A stretch of 64,000 nt of DNA from Ambrosia x helenae (lineage: Eukaryota > Streptophyta > Magnoliopsida > Asterales > Asteraceae): positions 33,263,126 through 33,327,125 of the forward strand of contig CM061233.1 of the NCBI GenBank assembly GCA_030844895.1. Direction: 5' to 3'. The position numbers and the translations under genes were made by a program. Below, one piece after another: positions 23,711 through 35,817 of the stretch. Positions within the stretch are counted from its first letter, which is position 1. Every line of letters begins with the position of its first letter. A model generated the notes under the pieces. That model did no database searches. It was not told the origin of the DNA and worked only from the letters and a program-made list of their open reading frames with translations.

Positions 23711-26702
23711 AGCCTAACGGCCCGTGTAACACACGTGGTTCAAAACTTATATTAAAAATCCTAATACAATAACAAATATATCAATTATTGGGCCTAATAC
23801 AAAATAAATTCCAGAAACTAATTCGTGCTAATACAAAATAAAGTCCAAAAAGTGATTCGGGCCTCTAAAACATGAAGACCCAAAACAATTGCTTTAATTT
23901 ATTAAGGCTTTGGGTCAGGCCTAATTAAAAACCAACAAATAAACTATTAAGTTATAAAAAAATTGGTATTGTGCATACAAATTATATAAGTGATGATCGG
24001 CTTTCATATATATCAACATGATAGCTTTTGAAATACATATTATTTATATATACATACTCATACACACATGTATATGTGATGATTTGGACCCTTCATTATA
24101 CAAAAAACTAGTGGGGCATCCACGCGTTGCGGCGGAATCGATAGTTAATAGCGATGTAATCGTTTTCCGTCTGTTTATTAATTGTTTCGGTTTTTGCCAC
24201 GTTTTGAAAATAAGCCGCGTTAGTTTGAGGGACTTGTTCGTAAAGATAAGAAAACATATAGGAAACCTGATATAACATATATAAAATGCAAGAAATTAAC
24301 TCACTATGCGGTCACAAGCCTTTTTAGGTATGTCTTTTAAGTAACTTAGAAGGTCATCTTGCTCTTTCTCAAATGAAATTCCACCCCGAGTGGCCCATCA
24401 TCAGTTGCGTTTATGGGTTTGTCATTAAGCGAATTGGCCTCAAAACTATGTCTCATGAGTTTATAAATAAAAAAATTTAACATTACACAACTGCAACAAG
24501 ATGGCAATCATAATTCATAGCATACCCGATGTAAACATGCATAACCTCTGGAGTGTTCAAAACTTTACCAAGTGACCACATTAGTGCTCCATACACCCTC
24601 ATGAGCTACAAACAAAATTAAATAATAAACAATATTGATTCCTGACCAACTTAGAATAAACACAGGGGACAATTTATATTCTTACCTACTGAGTATCAAT
24701 TTGATCAGCCTTGTTCAAGACCACACGGATTTTATCATCATGTCCTTTCAAAGACGATATGACACGTTTGAATTCATCACTTATATCAAGTTTATGAGGA
24801 TCGAACAAAAGTAAAATCAGATCACATTTTGCAGCAAACCAAGATGTGACACGTGTGAAGTCATAGCTTCTTTGTGTTCTTTGTTTTTCTCCTGATAGAA
24901 CTCCAAAAGTGTCGATAAATGTGATTTGCTCCAACAGCTTTTTTAGTCAAGCAAAATAAGATATGATTGGTAATTTGGTATTAAATAAAATTAAAAAAAA
25001 TATTTAACTCGCATATTTTTCACATGCTTTAAGAATAATAACTAATAGGATGAGCCATTTGAGAACACTGGAATGTAGACAAGAATGCACTTCCAAAAGT
25101 ATTTAGACCGTTGAACGGCATGTCTGCTTGAACAGCAACCGCATTCCCTGGAATACTTCTGTAACACCCCAACCGATGGCGGAAACATCGGGATGTCACG
25201 TATTGATGATTTTTTCAGTAGCACATGGTATAAATTGAATTTTAAATAATTTATTCATAACATAAATATCCAAAATGAAATGATGTCTAGAAATCCAAAT
25301 ACATGATAACAAATAAAGCAAAAACTTCAAATAACTTCAAACAAAGACTTCATGATAAATCCTCATGCATACTCAAGCCTCAGCTTCATTGTTACCTGAA
25401 ATATGTTAATTTTAAAAATATTTTTGGGTCAACAATAGTTGGTGAGAATTACATAGGTTTTGATAATCGAATAAAACTTGTACAATTCAAGTGTCATGGC
25501 AAGTCTAGTCCATATGTGAAAACATACTAGAAGTAAATCGAGTGCATAATCAACCCTTGTGACTGTTATATTGTGGTCCATCCCATACGCTCATGGTTCA
25601 CTCGATTATGTTATGCGATAACAATCACCCACGCTACCTTTGTAGGAGGCACGTATCCGGGTGGGATTGTCAGTCCAATAGATCTATCATTGTATACCGT
25701 CGGCTGATCAATGTTAATGATTATGCTAGAATATTGTGCTTACCCTAGTCATGTTTAAGACATAATGCAACAAAGAAAAACACATAGACAATTTATGATT
25801 GAATTGCATATAGAATGTTGTAACATTATTCACCCCAAAAATGGTGATAAATAGAAAATGGGCTATGTAAAACTCACCTTAGCAAAATGTTATGTCTCGT
25901 GAAAAAAATAGAAAATGTGTTGCCCAACAATGCCAAGTATTACCCTATAATTAAGGTAATAAATATGTCTAAGTCTTTCTAGTCTACAAATATATTCTAG
26001 GGCTTCGAATTGGGGATAAGGGCTCGTTTGATTAATAAATAAAATGTTTGAATAATAAGAGAAATTTGATAAATAAATAAACAAAAGTCTTTTTGTAAAT
26101 TTTAAATTAAAGATGGTCACAATAATAAGATTAAAGTATGAAAATAATTTTTATAAAATTATTTTCTTAAAAATAGAATATTAACTCTATTTATTTCAAA
26201 TTGTCAAAATGTAACTTTAATATTTAAAAATAATAAAATTAAAGAATTATTAAATTAAAAATTGTATTTCTGTTCCAAATAAATATAAATAATTTATATA
26301 AAATTTTGGTGCAAAAATATTGAAAAATGAATTTATTATGATTTATATATGATTAAAACTAACAAAAATTGATTAAAAATATTAAATAAATGATTTTTCA
26401 GGAATAAAAATCATTTCAGAAAAGTTTATTGTTATAAAAACTCAGAATAATTTTTGTGGAAATTTATAAAATTGTTTTGATATTTTTATAGAATTTTATA
26501 AATAAAATAGAATAAACTTGAATTATTTATTATATATATTAAATAAATAAATTTTGGAAAACTAAAAATTGTATGTTAAACTTTTTCACTAGATTAACAT
26601 AAAATAAATTTTGTAGAATTTATAAAAGAGTTTTAGTATTTTAAAATGAATTTTTAAAAATATAAAGGAATATACATATATATATACACTTAATTAAAAA
26701 GA

Positions 26703-26790
26703 ATGTTTGTTGATGCCATGAATCGAACCCGAGCCCTAGGCCGGTTCGTTGGTTTTAAATCACAAGCCCAGACCAACTGATCTGAACCCT
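26703..26790 (-). repeat. tRNA-like module 1 in solo LTR
   Basis: On the minus strand an A-box-like stretch (cagatcagttggtctgg) is followed about 45 bases later by a B-box core (gggttcgattc). No folded acceptor stem or CCA-adjacent structure was recognised, so it is a SINE-head-like fossil rather than a tRNA gene. Confidence 0.4.
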
Positions 26791-26879
26791 GAGAACGTTT
26801 AATTTCAGATTATATTAATTATATACATTAAGGCTAATCAGATTTATATTCATTCAAAATGAAAAAGAATAAAACCGTT

Positions 26880-26960
26880 TTACACGGGACTCGAACCCGC
26901 GTGAGTGGATAAACAAACATCAGACACAACCACTTGATCTAGATCAGTGGTTGTGTTTGA
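26880..26960 (-). repeat. tRNA-like module 2 with palindrome
   Basis: On the minus strand tagatcaagtggttg resembles a D-arm/A box and gggttcgagtccc is a good B box. The A-box end is part of a near-perfect palindrome of about 33 bases (26924-26956, acacaaccac...gtggttgtgt around tgatctagatca). Confidence 0.4.
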
Positions 26961-27544
26961 TCCCAGTTCATTTTAATTATAAGACCAAGTACTGAACGTG
27001 TTCTTCCCCAAATGAATGATCGAGCCCTAAGATTTCCAATTGTTCAAATTACACAACAATAACCCAATTAACCTTAGGGTTATTGTTGTGTGTATGCCGA
27101 AGATCAAAACCCATCAAAAATAAAAGACTTACAGGACCGAATCGTGTGATTTTTGCTCAGTCAACAGAAATAGTCAAACACGAACAAGAACACTTGAACA
27201 ACAGATTTAAATAAGAAATTAGAGATTGAGAGAGAGTATTCGGCGATTGTAGAAGGTTTTGTGATGTCCAATTTATAGGGAGAGGGTCTGGATTGCACGA
27301 TTGGAAGGTTTGACCGTGTATTGATTGTATTGACGTGTAATCGTGTATAATTGGTACGAATTAATGGTAATTGCACGTGTGTATGACACGTAATAGACCG
27401 GAAATCACATAATCATACCAAACCAGGATCAATACGCGTGTAATTGGCTTTGATTTTGGTAAGTTGTTGTCACAGTTGACTTTCCAAGTCAACTGTGAAG
27501 AACCATTCACGTGATATATTAATTATAAGTTGAGATTAAAACAA

Positions 27545-27625
27545 GAAATGTGGGTAGACCAGATGGTTGGGTTTGTGTGTGTATGTGACCCGGCTTGGGC
27601 GCGGGTTCGATTCCCGGCCCAAGCA
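27545..27625 (+). repeat. tRNA-like module 3 in solo LTR
   Basis: Plus strand: tagaccagatggttgg (A-box-like) and gcgggttcgattcccg (B box, T-arm-like stem) about 45 bases apart, followed by AT-rich sequence. It looks like a tRNA-derived fragment in the opposite orientation to the other two. Confidence 0.4.
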
Positions 27626-28360
27626 TATATTTTTTGACATTATATCTTATATATATATATGTATATTATATATAATTAATATAGTATTAGGGTTCCAAAT
27701 ACGCCACAATAATAATTAAATGCGAATAATAATAATGAAACTTGACGTTTTTATTCATGATAATAGTAACGTACAAGTATTAATGCGTAATGTTACAACT
27801 TCTCAGTCCCATTCTGAAGAATGCAAAGTAAAATGTGGACAAAGTTTGTTTAACCAGTTCAATTTATTTTGCAATATTTTTAACCCAACATACTCAGTTG
27901 CAAAAGGATCTAGGACATGGGACATACCATGACAGCAACCAATCTATCTGTAGTAGGCTCAAGGCCAATATGAGCTCCTGATGGCATATTTTTCTCTCTC
28001 TATTGAGTGGGGGTGGGGGAGGGTTAACAAAATAGTAAGTACATAACAAAAGAACGTCTTTTGCCATGTGTTTGCAATCTACTCTACACTTTTAGATGTT
28101 ACTCTTACTAATGAAACATGTTAAAATGTTATTATGTTACTTTTTTTTATTCGTACATCAAATATATACATGGCAATGATATTAATACTCACTTCTATTA
28201 AGGGTGAAGTTATTCTACACAGTGTAACAAAAATAAGAAGGGTGAGAAGGATACAAAAAACACAATAGATCACGAAATATGACATAATGAGCCATAAAAT
28301 ATAACACAATGCCGAAAAGTATTACACAATGCAGAAGAAAAAAAGACACAATGAATTGCA

Positions 28361-30236
28361 TGTCACACCCCAACCGATGGCGGAATCATCGAGGTGAGAC
28401 TTAGTGGTAGATTGTTCAAAGACTTCATGACACTAGATTTTGTGACAATATAGTTTAAAGATAGAATTTCATTTATTGTCTAAAAATAGAAATACAAGTA
28501 GTTCATATAACGAAAAATACAACAAGAATATGATAACTTGAACTAGAGTGAGTTTCTATGTCCAATCCTAAGTAGTTTTCTTGAATGTCCTGCAATAAAT
28601 ATTTCCTGCAACATGTATAAAATATCCGTCAACACATAAAGCATTGGTGAGCATACTAGTTTTAGTTTACATACATAGAATTTTAGAATGGTTTACTCAA
28701 ATCTCATACTATAGCATTGCACATACCTATCATACAAAAGACATAACTCAAACCCGCGAGTACCACAGCGTATACCTAACATATTCATGTTAGGCCGTTT
28801 AAATCTTAACAATGACCCATAAAGGGGGCGGTGTGCTAGTCCTATAGCGCTATACATGTTAAGTGCGCTAATAATAGTTAATGATTTATGTCTAAGTATC
28901 TAAGAATCATAAGCATGTCAAGTAGCATATAAGTATGTTTAATAGATTGAGCATGTGTGTTTATGAAAACATTAGTGTATTTTGCATATGATACATGTTT
29001 ACACCCCAAAAGTGATAAAGAGTAAAAAGGGGACAAGTATGAACTCACCTTTAGGTATGTTTAGTAAGGCTCCAAAGGATGAGTCTTGGGGGATTAGTTT
29101 CTTAGCCTTGGTTAACTAGAATAAAAAAAATAAAGGGTCTTAGATTCGAGTTTAGGTTATAGATTCAAGAGAGTCAAGCAAGCCTTTTAGGCGAACCAAA
29201 ACACAAACCACCATGAAGGTGATTCGGATGGTCATAAGAGTCAAGCAAGCCTTTTAGGCGAACCAAAACACAAACCACCATGAAGGTGATTCGGATTGTC
29301 ATAAGAGTCAAGCATTGGTAAGGTAGGGATGTATCCACAAACCTTTCCGAGTTATTAAATTAGTAGAGTTTATATAACTTAGTATTTATATAATATAACT
29401 TAGGAAGTAGGGCATGGTGACTTAGTTTGGATGAGCCTTGGCCTTCCTTTTGTCAACCATGAACCATAACACAAGTCCCTCCATTATTGAGTTGTTGGTG
29501 AACTTGGTTGGTATTATTAACAACCTAGTGCATAAAAGATAATAGAAGATGACCACATTTGAGGCCTCAAATTGGTGCCCTACTCATGTTTATTTGCCAT
29601 GGCAAATAGGAGAGAGGTTCTAGAGGTTTCCTCAAAGGGTTTGAAGAAGAGGAGAGTGAAGAAAGTAGAAGAGAGGTTGAAGGTGAAGTGAGAAACTCAC
29701 TTATTCTTGAGAGAATTCTTGAGAGATTTGGAGATTTTAGAGAGGATTTAGGAATGAGCAAGTGTTAGAATGGGTAGGAGTGGTGTATTTATAGTTGGGG
29801 TGAAGGGGTTGGGTACTTAATGAATTAATTAGGGTGGTTAGAAGTTAATTAGTGGTAATTATATCTTTAAAAGAAAAAAAATAAAATAAAATCATAAATA
29901 AAAAACGTACGGCCATTTTTTGAAATGGCCATTCTTTGTTGCATAAAGTCAAAATCCAATTTTTTTCATAATATTATTATTATTTTTTTAGTATTGTTAA
30001 ATATATATATATCTATATATATATCTATATATATGTTTTATTAATAATAAGTATATATTAAGATGTTAACTAAATAAGTTTCTTGTCATAACGCCTAAAT
30101 TGAATAGGGTAAAATATAATGGCGACTCGTCATGAATTGGTATGAGTAACATAAAAGAAGCGAGTAACGGCAAGCTTGGAATTCGTCAAATATAGAATTT
30201 AAATAGATGTAAGGGTAAAAATCACGCGATGTTACA
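28361..30236 (-). mobile_element. Solo LTR, TSD TTGCA
   Basis: The plus strand begins tgtcacaccccaaccgatgg and ends gcgatgttaca, with TTGCA duplicated at 28356-28360 and 30237-30241. It is 1876 bp, non-coding, and of the same family as the solo LTR at 25160. It landed in a short stretch of gacacaatg-type repeats that is seen on both sides (28255-28355 and 30242-30300). A 67-bp tandem duplication lies inside. Confidence 0.85.
29171..29304. repeat. 67-bp tandem duplication in solo LTR
   Basis: gagtcaagcaagccttttag begins two copies at 29171 and 29238, each ending gattcgga(t)..gtcataa, and a third partial start at 29305. The two copies differ by about one base. Confidence 0.85.
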
Positions 30237-30241
30237 TTGCA

Positions 30242-32285
30242 AAAATGACACAATGATGAAAATAAGAAAAAAGACACAATGCTACATAAAAGACACAATG
30301 ATATAACACAAATTCTACAAACTACAAGCTAAAAATCCAAAAAACGAAAACCTAAAAACTAAGATTGTAGGGTTCGATGAGACGGCTCCAATGCCGCTTG
30401 AATGAGTTCAATCGAAGTCCGTTTGACACCCTTCCTACGACTTCCTATTTTTTTTTCACTGTGTATTTGATCCTAACCCCTTCTATTAATACCACTTTAA
30501 AAAGTAATTTAAAAGATAATTAAAACGACGAATCTATCAATGATTTAGAAAAAAAAAAAAAAAAAAAAAAACAGATATCTCTACCACAGATCTGTAAACT
30601 TACCTGTATCCAAACAGATCCAATCTCAACGATTCAGAAAACCACAAACAATTTAAACGGCGGTCTTCATTTAGTTTGGACATCATTTTTATATTCTTTC
30701 TTTTTTTTTTTTTGTAATCGTAATTTTAGATTTATGGTAAACTAGCAAACACAAATATATTTTAACAGGTATTGAGTTCTAGTCTCACTTGAGACATGAC
30801 AGTATTATAGGTGGAGAAAAAATAATTAGCCGTTAAAAAAAACTGTAATGAATTAAGAAACGCCAATTAATAGCCATACACAAATGAATAGTAGGGGAGG
30901 ATGTAAATCAACACTTGTATTATATTTGTACTAGTAGAGTGCCCGCGTGATGCAGCGGGGAACACAAACACTTCTAAGGGTGTGTATGGTTCGGTTAAGT
31001 TCGAATATTAGCCTCAACCGAAACTAAAATCAAAGGTCATCAATTAATCAATCTTATTAAAACAATTGGTTCATTTGTTCGGTTAGTATTGTTAGATTAT
31101 CGGTTTTTAGTCAGGTTTAGTTAATTTTGGTGAATAACAAAAACAAACTTTGGCTAAGTTTTTTTTGCCTTGAAATAAATGAAATGGGGGTATAAATACA
31201 TGATATAGAGGTAAAAAAATAGTCCTGTAAAAGAACCAAATGTTCATGAGCTATTTGTGAACTTGTTCGGGGGGAAGTTCGTTTATGTCATTTATTAAAT
31301 AAATGAACAAACACGAACATGAACAAACGTTGAGTTTGTTCATTTATGTTCGTGAATGTCCGTTTATGTTCGTTTAGTTAAATCCGTTTAAGTTTATTAA
31401 TTACATACGTAGTTATATTTACATAAATACAAACATAAATTGAGCTTTATCTACTTGTATAACTATATAACCAATTAGTAATTGGGTTTTTTCAATAATA
31501 CAAAATCATTCACATTTATTATGTTCGTGAACGTCCATTTATATTCGTTAGTGAACTGTTCGTTCAGGTTTAAACGAACGAACATAAACAAACAAGAACA
31601 TGACAAATTTCTTAATGAACGACCATGAACACAAAAATGTGTTTGATTATGTGTCCGTATTCGATTAAAATTAAATGAACATTCGTTTCGTTTACAGGCT
31701 TAGGTATAAATGACAAAAATGTCTTTACCAATAAACCACAACCACATTGTTATTTCATGATCATTAAAACAATAAACAAAAAGCTAATAAATAAATGTCA
31801 AAATTAGTGAATTGATCCATGCTAAATGGGAGAGGATGTTTTCCTAAAAGATCTCATAATTTCATCTAAGAATCTTCTATTTATTTTCACCAAACATCCA
31901 ATCAAAACTATTTAACATCCTTTGCCCTATATTCATTAAACCATAAAAACAAAAAACAAAAAAAAGGCAAAACATGTTACATGTGCTAAAGAAGTGAAGA
32001 GGTCATGGTCACTCATCCTTCCAAAACTTTCATGGGCGCTTTTTGTCAACCCACCAAAACCTCAAGGACCATTATATATTTCCTTTATTCCATATTCAAA
32101 CAGTCTGAAATGGAAACAAACAACAAAACGTCGTCGTTTAAGGCACTCTACCCGCCTATAATGAATTAAGAAGTCAACAATAATAAACACCGCAGCGAAG
32201 GCATGACCGTTTCACCTCCTTTTTTAACGCTCCATAATACGCTCTCTCTCTGTTTTCAAAAATAATAATAATAATAACCCTAAAA
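30242..32285. other. Intergenic region with low-complexity repeats
   Basis: No gene seen. It includes gacacaatg-type repeats (30242-30305), a poly-A run (30549-30571), a cccgcgtgatgcagcgggg motif (near 30942) of the kind found at the ends of many plant repeats, and a block (31240-31690) of repeated gttcgtttatgttcgt and its complement (gaacataaacaaac), which would form stem-loops. The last 200 bases should contain the promoter of the DUF936 gene. Confidence 0.5.
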
Positions 32286-32922
32286 TCTTTTAAAATCTGT
32301 TGATAAAATCACCAAGATTTCATGAACCCACTTCAATCGTGACCCATAATATCCGTTCCATCAAAATCTTGTTCAATTGTTCCATCCCCTGTTTTTTATT
32401 TTATAAATTTTGCAAATACTCTGTTTCCAAATTAACCACTAAAACCATATTTTTTTTTCAAAATCTGTTTATAAATTCACCAACCCAGCTTAATCCTACA
32501 CCAAAATTAGCTTTTGATCAATATATTGTCCAATTATTATTCAATTTTTCAATCCCCTGTTTTTTATTTTATAAACCCTGCCAATACTCTGTTTCATAAT
32601 CAACCCTTAAAACCCTAAATTCTTTCGGATTTTGGTTATAAATCACCAAGATTTTATAAACCCAATTCAATCCAACACCCAAATTGCATTTTGATCACGA
32701 TCTTGTTCAATTGTTCCATCCCCTGTTTTTATAATATTATAAACTTTGCCACTCTGTTTCATAATCAGCCCTTAAAACTCTAAATTCTTTAAAACTATGT
32801 TCATAAATCACCAAGATTCTATAAACCCATTTCAATCCAATATCCAAATGCCTGTTTAATCAAAATCTTGTTCAGTTGTTCAATCCCCTGTTTTTTATTT
32901 TTATAAATATTTAAAAATAGGG
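32286..32922 (+). repeat. Four tandem ~166-bp repeats upstream of the DUF936 start
   Basis: The landmark ataaa(a/t)tcacc recurs at about 32303, 32471, 32638 and 32803, spacing 165-168. Each unit also contains aatc(a)c(c)tgtttttta and a gttcaattgttc-like stretch and a ctctgttt segment. The array ends directly at the start codon (32923), so it forms most of the 5' leader or core promoter. Units are diverged from each other, so the array is not new. Confidence 0.8.
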
Positions 32923-35257
32923 ATGTTAACACCAGGGGTGTTGTTAAAGCTGTTGGATGGGATGAATTCAGGTGTGAAACCCACAAGTGAATACAGGAAT
33001 TCATTGTTACAAGTTATAGATATTATGCCGGTTGATCTTGATGAGAAAGATCTCTGGCCAAAACAGGGGTTTTGTGTCAAAGTTTCGGATTCATCGCATT
33101 CGGTTTATGTGAGTTTACCGGCTGAACTTATTCTGAGTAATGAAATTCAGCTTGGCCAGTTTGTTTTTGTCGAAAAACTAGAGGCGGGTTCGCCTGTTCC
33201 TGTTGCGAAAGGGGTTAAACCGGTTCCTGGCCGCCAACCGTTTGTTGGAATGCCTGAACCGGTTATGAGTGTTGATCATGTTTCGAATCGGGGTTTAAAG
33301 TTGTGTACACCTAGAAGGGGTTCTTGGGTTACATGTCAAAAGGATGAACATGGGATTTGTGATTCGTCATCACCTATGAATTTGAATCCAAACACGAAAG
33401 TATCGGTTCCTAGAAGAAGTTCTTGGGGTACAGGACCGAAAAGAGAGCATGGGATTGGTGAACCAGCGTCGCCTAAGGCTTTGAAACCAACGCGTTTTGA
33501 TCATATTACGCCTGTGAAGAAGTGTTGTTCAGCTCAGAAGATGAGCTTAAATAGAAGGGTGTCAATGTCTAAGTTGCTTGAAAGTCCTGTGGTTGTAAAT
33601 AAAAGCTGTATTGCATCTTCTACTTCTATGGTGAAGGTTACAGAAGACAGAGTAGAATAATTGTTAAAGATGCAAAGATATTAACAAGTCCTTTTAATTC
33701 AGTTGTAGGTACATCTTTTATTATTAGATTTTACTTAAGTTGTAGGGGCTTGTTATTTGAATCTTGTCATGCAGGATTCTGATTTACATGTGCATTTTTA
33801 CAGTGTCTTGTATGCTATTATCATCTTAATGGGCAAACTGCAAGAATGAGAAACGATTTCACACTTTCCTCGATATTTTACAACCAAATTTACCTTAGAC
33901 GTAACGCAGAAACCAACTTACTGTTTACCAGACTTTAGTACTGATGTTATTTTGAATGATTTTACTTGTAAACCGTTGATGTGCAACTGGTTGATGTCAT
34001 ATCAGTCGCCACAACGGATGCCATATATGCAAAAAAATGCTTATGTGAAAAAAAAAAACATTACAGTGTGCATGTCGAACTTACCCATTGCTCCCTTTTA
34101 TATAACTGTAGGAAAGAAAAGTGTAGCGCCACCGAGTTCACAGAGTAGACGAGTAGCATCTTCTCCCCATTCATCGTACAAAACCAGTTTATCGTTTAAT
34201 CTACCACAAAAGCTTAGCTTACTGGGAAAGGTAACTTCAAGTTCCTATTTTTTTTTTTAATTTTTTTTTATAAATTTTTATGATTTTTTTTAAAACTTTT
34301 TTGATGTTTGATACATTGTAGGAAGTTGTCCAACAACAAGAAAGAGCACAGAAAATTGCACTTCAAGCGCTTAGACATGCCTCAGCAACCGAAACTCTTC
34401 TTTGGTCTCTCAAGTATGACTATTTGATCCTACTCATTATGTAGAAGTAGCATTTTCGACCCGTTTGCTTATGAAGGGGTAAGGGGTCAATTTGGGTTAT
34501 AGTTTATCTCAAACGGGTCAAATCGTCAAATGTGGCTCAAAAGGGTTGTATCGTTCTGTGTTATATTTTATTTGCTAACAAGTCATTCGAAAAAAATTTC
34601 AAAATACTCTCTTTGGAATATTTAAAATGTAACTGTGTCAAACACGCTGTTTGGTTCAAAATACGGCCAAAGTATATTCAAATGATTAAATCCATCTAAG
34701 TTTAAATAACATTGAGTTTTTATTTGTGTTGCAGGACTTTATCAGCTTTGACCAAGTCGGCTAACCCTGATGACCCGACAGATTGTTTTGAACAGTTTAT
34801 TGAGTTCCATAACCAACTTGTTCAAGCCATAACCAACACGGTGTCAATCAAAGCAGCAACTGAAACGACTAACAAAGAGCTAAAAGACACCCAAATCTTG
34901 CATGATATCAACAACAACAACAACGCATCTAAGCGAAAATCTCCAACACATGAAAGTCAACAAAAGTCCACAGTCTTTGGAAAACAGTCAAGTTCGTCTA
35001 GCAGCCTGAACGATACTATTAAACTCGGGAAGCAGATTGAGAAAGAGGCTGGAAACTGGTTCATGGAGTTTATAGAAAAATCTTTGGAAAAGGGTATGAA
35101 GAAGGCAAAAGCAGATGGTACAAAAGTTCCTCAGTTACTTGTGAAAAAGGTTATGAATTGGGTAGAAACTGAACAATGTGAGTCTAGCAAGAGGCCAGTG
35201 CATCCAAAAGCAATAGATATTGCAAGAAAATTGAGGATCAAGTTAAGGAATTCTTGA
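32923..35257 (+). CDS. DUF936 family protein
   Basis: Plant-specific family of ill-defined molecular function. Exon 1 begins at 32923 and gives the conserved N-terminal domain (starts MLTPGVLLKLLDGMNSG; QGFCVKVSDSSHSVYVSLP; IQLGQFVFVEKLE; PVPGRQPFVG), about residues 1-115, followed by a Ser/Pro-rich basic linker. Later exons: 34112-34230, 34322-34413 (coiled QQQERAQKIALQALRHAS segment) and 34735-35257 with the C-terminal domain (GNWFMEFIEKSLEKG, MNWVETEQC, RPVHPKAIDIARKLRIKL). The exon 1 donor is unresolved: the frame needed by the 34112 acceptor is phase 1, and candidates between about 33580 and 33655 do not all fit, so an extra small exon is possible. No damage seen in the recognised domains. 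Confidence 0.85.
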
Positions 35258-35817
35258 ATATTAGTGTACATTGCTTGTGGCACATATGCTGTTTGATACA
35301 ATAAAGTGATTTTTTTTCACAATGTTAAAAGGTTTTACTTGTTCCTTTAAGGTTTATGTCAATCTGATGACAACGCTATTCACTTGACAGATTTGGATTT
35401 TGGTTATGGAAAATGGTCAGCCATGTGATGTGAGTTTGGTAGTTTTATAAAAACAATAAGTTTATAAGTTAGTATATAGTTTTTTTTGCCACCAACTGTA
35501 ACCATGATAAGTATATATAGTTCATACAAAATGGTTAAAACTAATACCAACGTGTCATGGTTGTCCCTCAGAATGGTTTCTTGCCATTCACATGCCAAAG
35601 GTATTAGGTATCACAGTGCTTTCAACTACACTATTTGGTTTCAATTCTTTGCATGTGTTACTATATATATGGTACTATAATACTTCAAGATTTTGTAACT
35701 GTGAGACACAAATTAGAGTCTCTTCCCATGTGTGCATACATCCATGCACATCTTAAACGTGTAGAGATCAGGGGGGAATACCTCATGCAAGTTATTTCAA
35801 GTATTCATCACTTCAAG
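35258..35817. other. 3' flank of the DUF936 gene
   Basis: An aataaa-type signal (caataaagtg, about 35298) follows the stop by some 40 bases and could serve polyadenylation. The rest, to the MITE at 35821, shows no gene; short open frames here have no domain content. Confidence 0.4.

Larger units (their letters stand above)
25160..27797 (-). mobile_element. Solo LTR inside the EHD exon, TSD ACTTC
   Basis: The plus strand begins tgtaacaccccaaccgatgg and ends taatgttaca, flanked by ACTTC on both sides (25155-25159 and 27798-27802). It is 2638 bp with no coding content, as expected for a solo LTR left by unequal recombination. The terminus caccccaaccgatggcgga is shared with the solo LTR at 28361, so both belong to one family, minus orientation; lineage is not certain (probably Ty3/gypsy). 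The inside is AT-rich at 26100-26700 and has three tRNA-like modules. Confidence 0.85.
24305..27977 (-). pseudogene. EHD-type (dynamin-like GTPase) gene fragment, broken
   Basis: Minus-strand exons match the EH-domain ATPase family, which remodels endocytic membranes. Pieces: 27928-27977 (GAHIGLEPTTDR), 27803-27813 joined across an LTR to 25159-25062 (MPFNGLNTFGSAFLS, CSQMAHP), 24937-24686 (FIDTFGVLSGEKQ, LNKAD), 24605-24526 (GALMWSLGKVL) and about 24445-24305 (EKEQDDLL, KKACDR). Damage: a 2.6 kb solo LTR inside an exon; TAG at 24686-24688 where Gln is expected before the donor; a frame shift near 24385; DTPG of the G3 box is DTFG. The P-loop exon and the EH domain and C-terminal exons are not found in the window. 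LNKAD (G4) survives. A dead partial copy; the functional gene should be elsewhere. Confidence 0.8.

Noticed and set aside
23440..23712. Small ORF pair on both strands around 23.4-23.7 kb
   Set aside because: Falls in a probable MITE; both frames are composition-driven.
27545..27625. Functional tRNA gene
   Set aside because: A and B boxes are present but no complete acceptor stem or anticodon arm could be folded by eye; it sits in an LTR.
32286..32922. CRISPR-like array
   Set aside because: Plant nuclear context, long diverged units without spacers; an ordinary tandem repeat.
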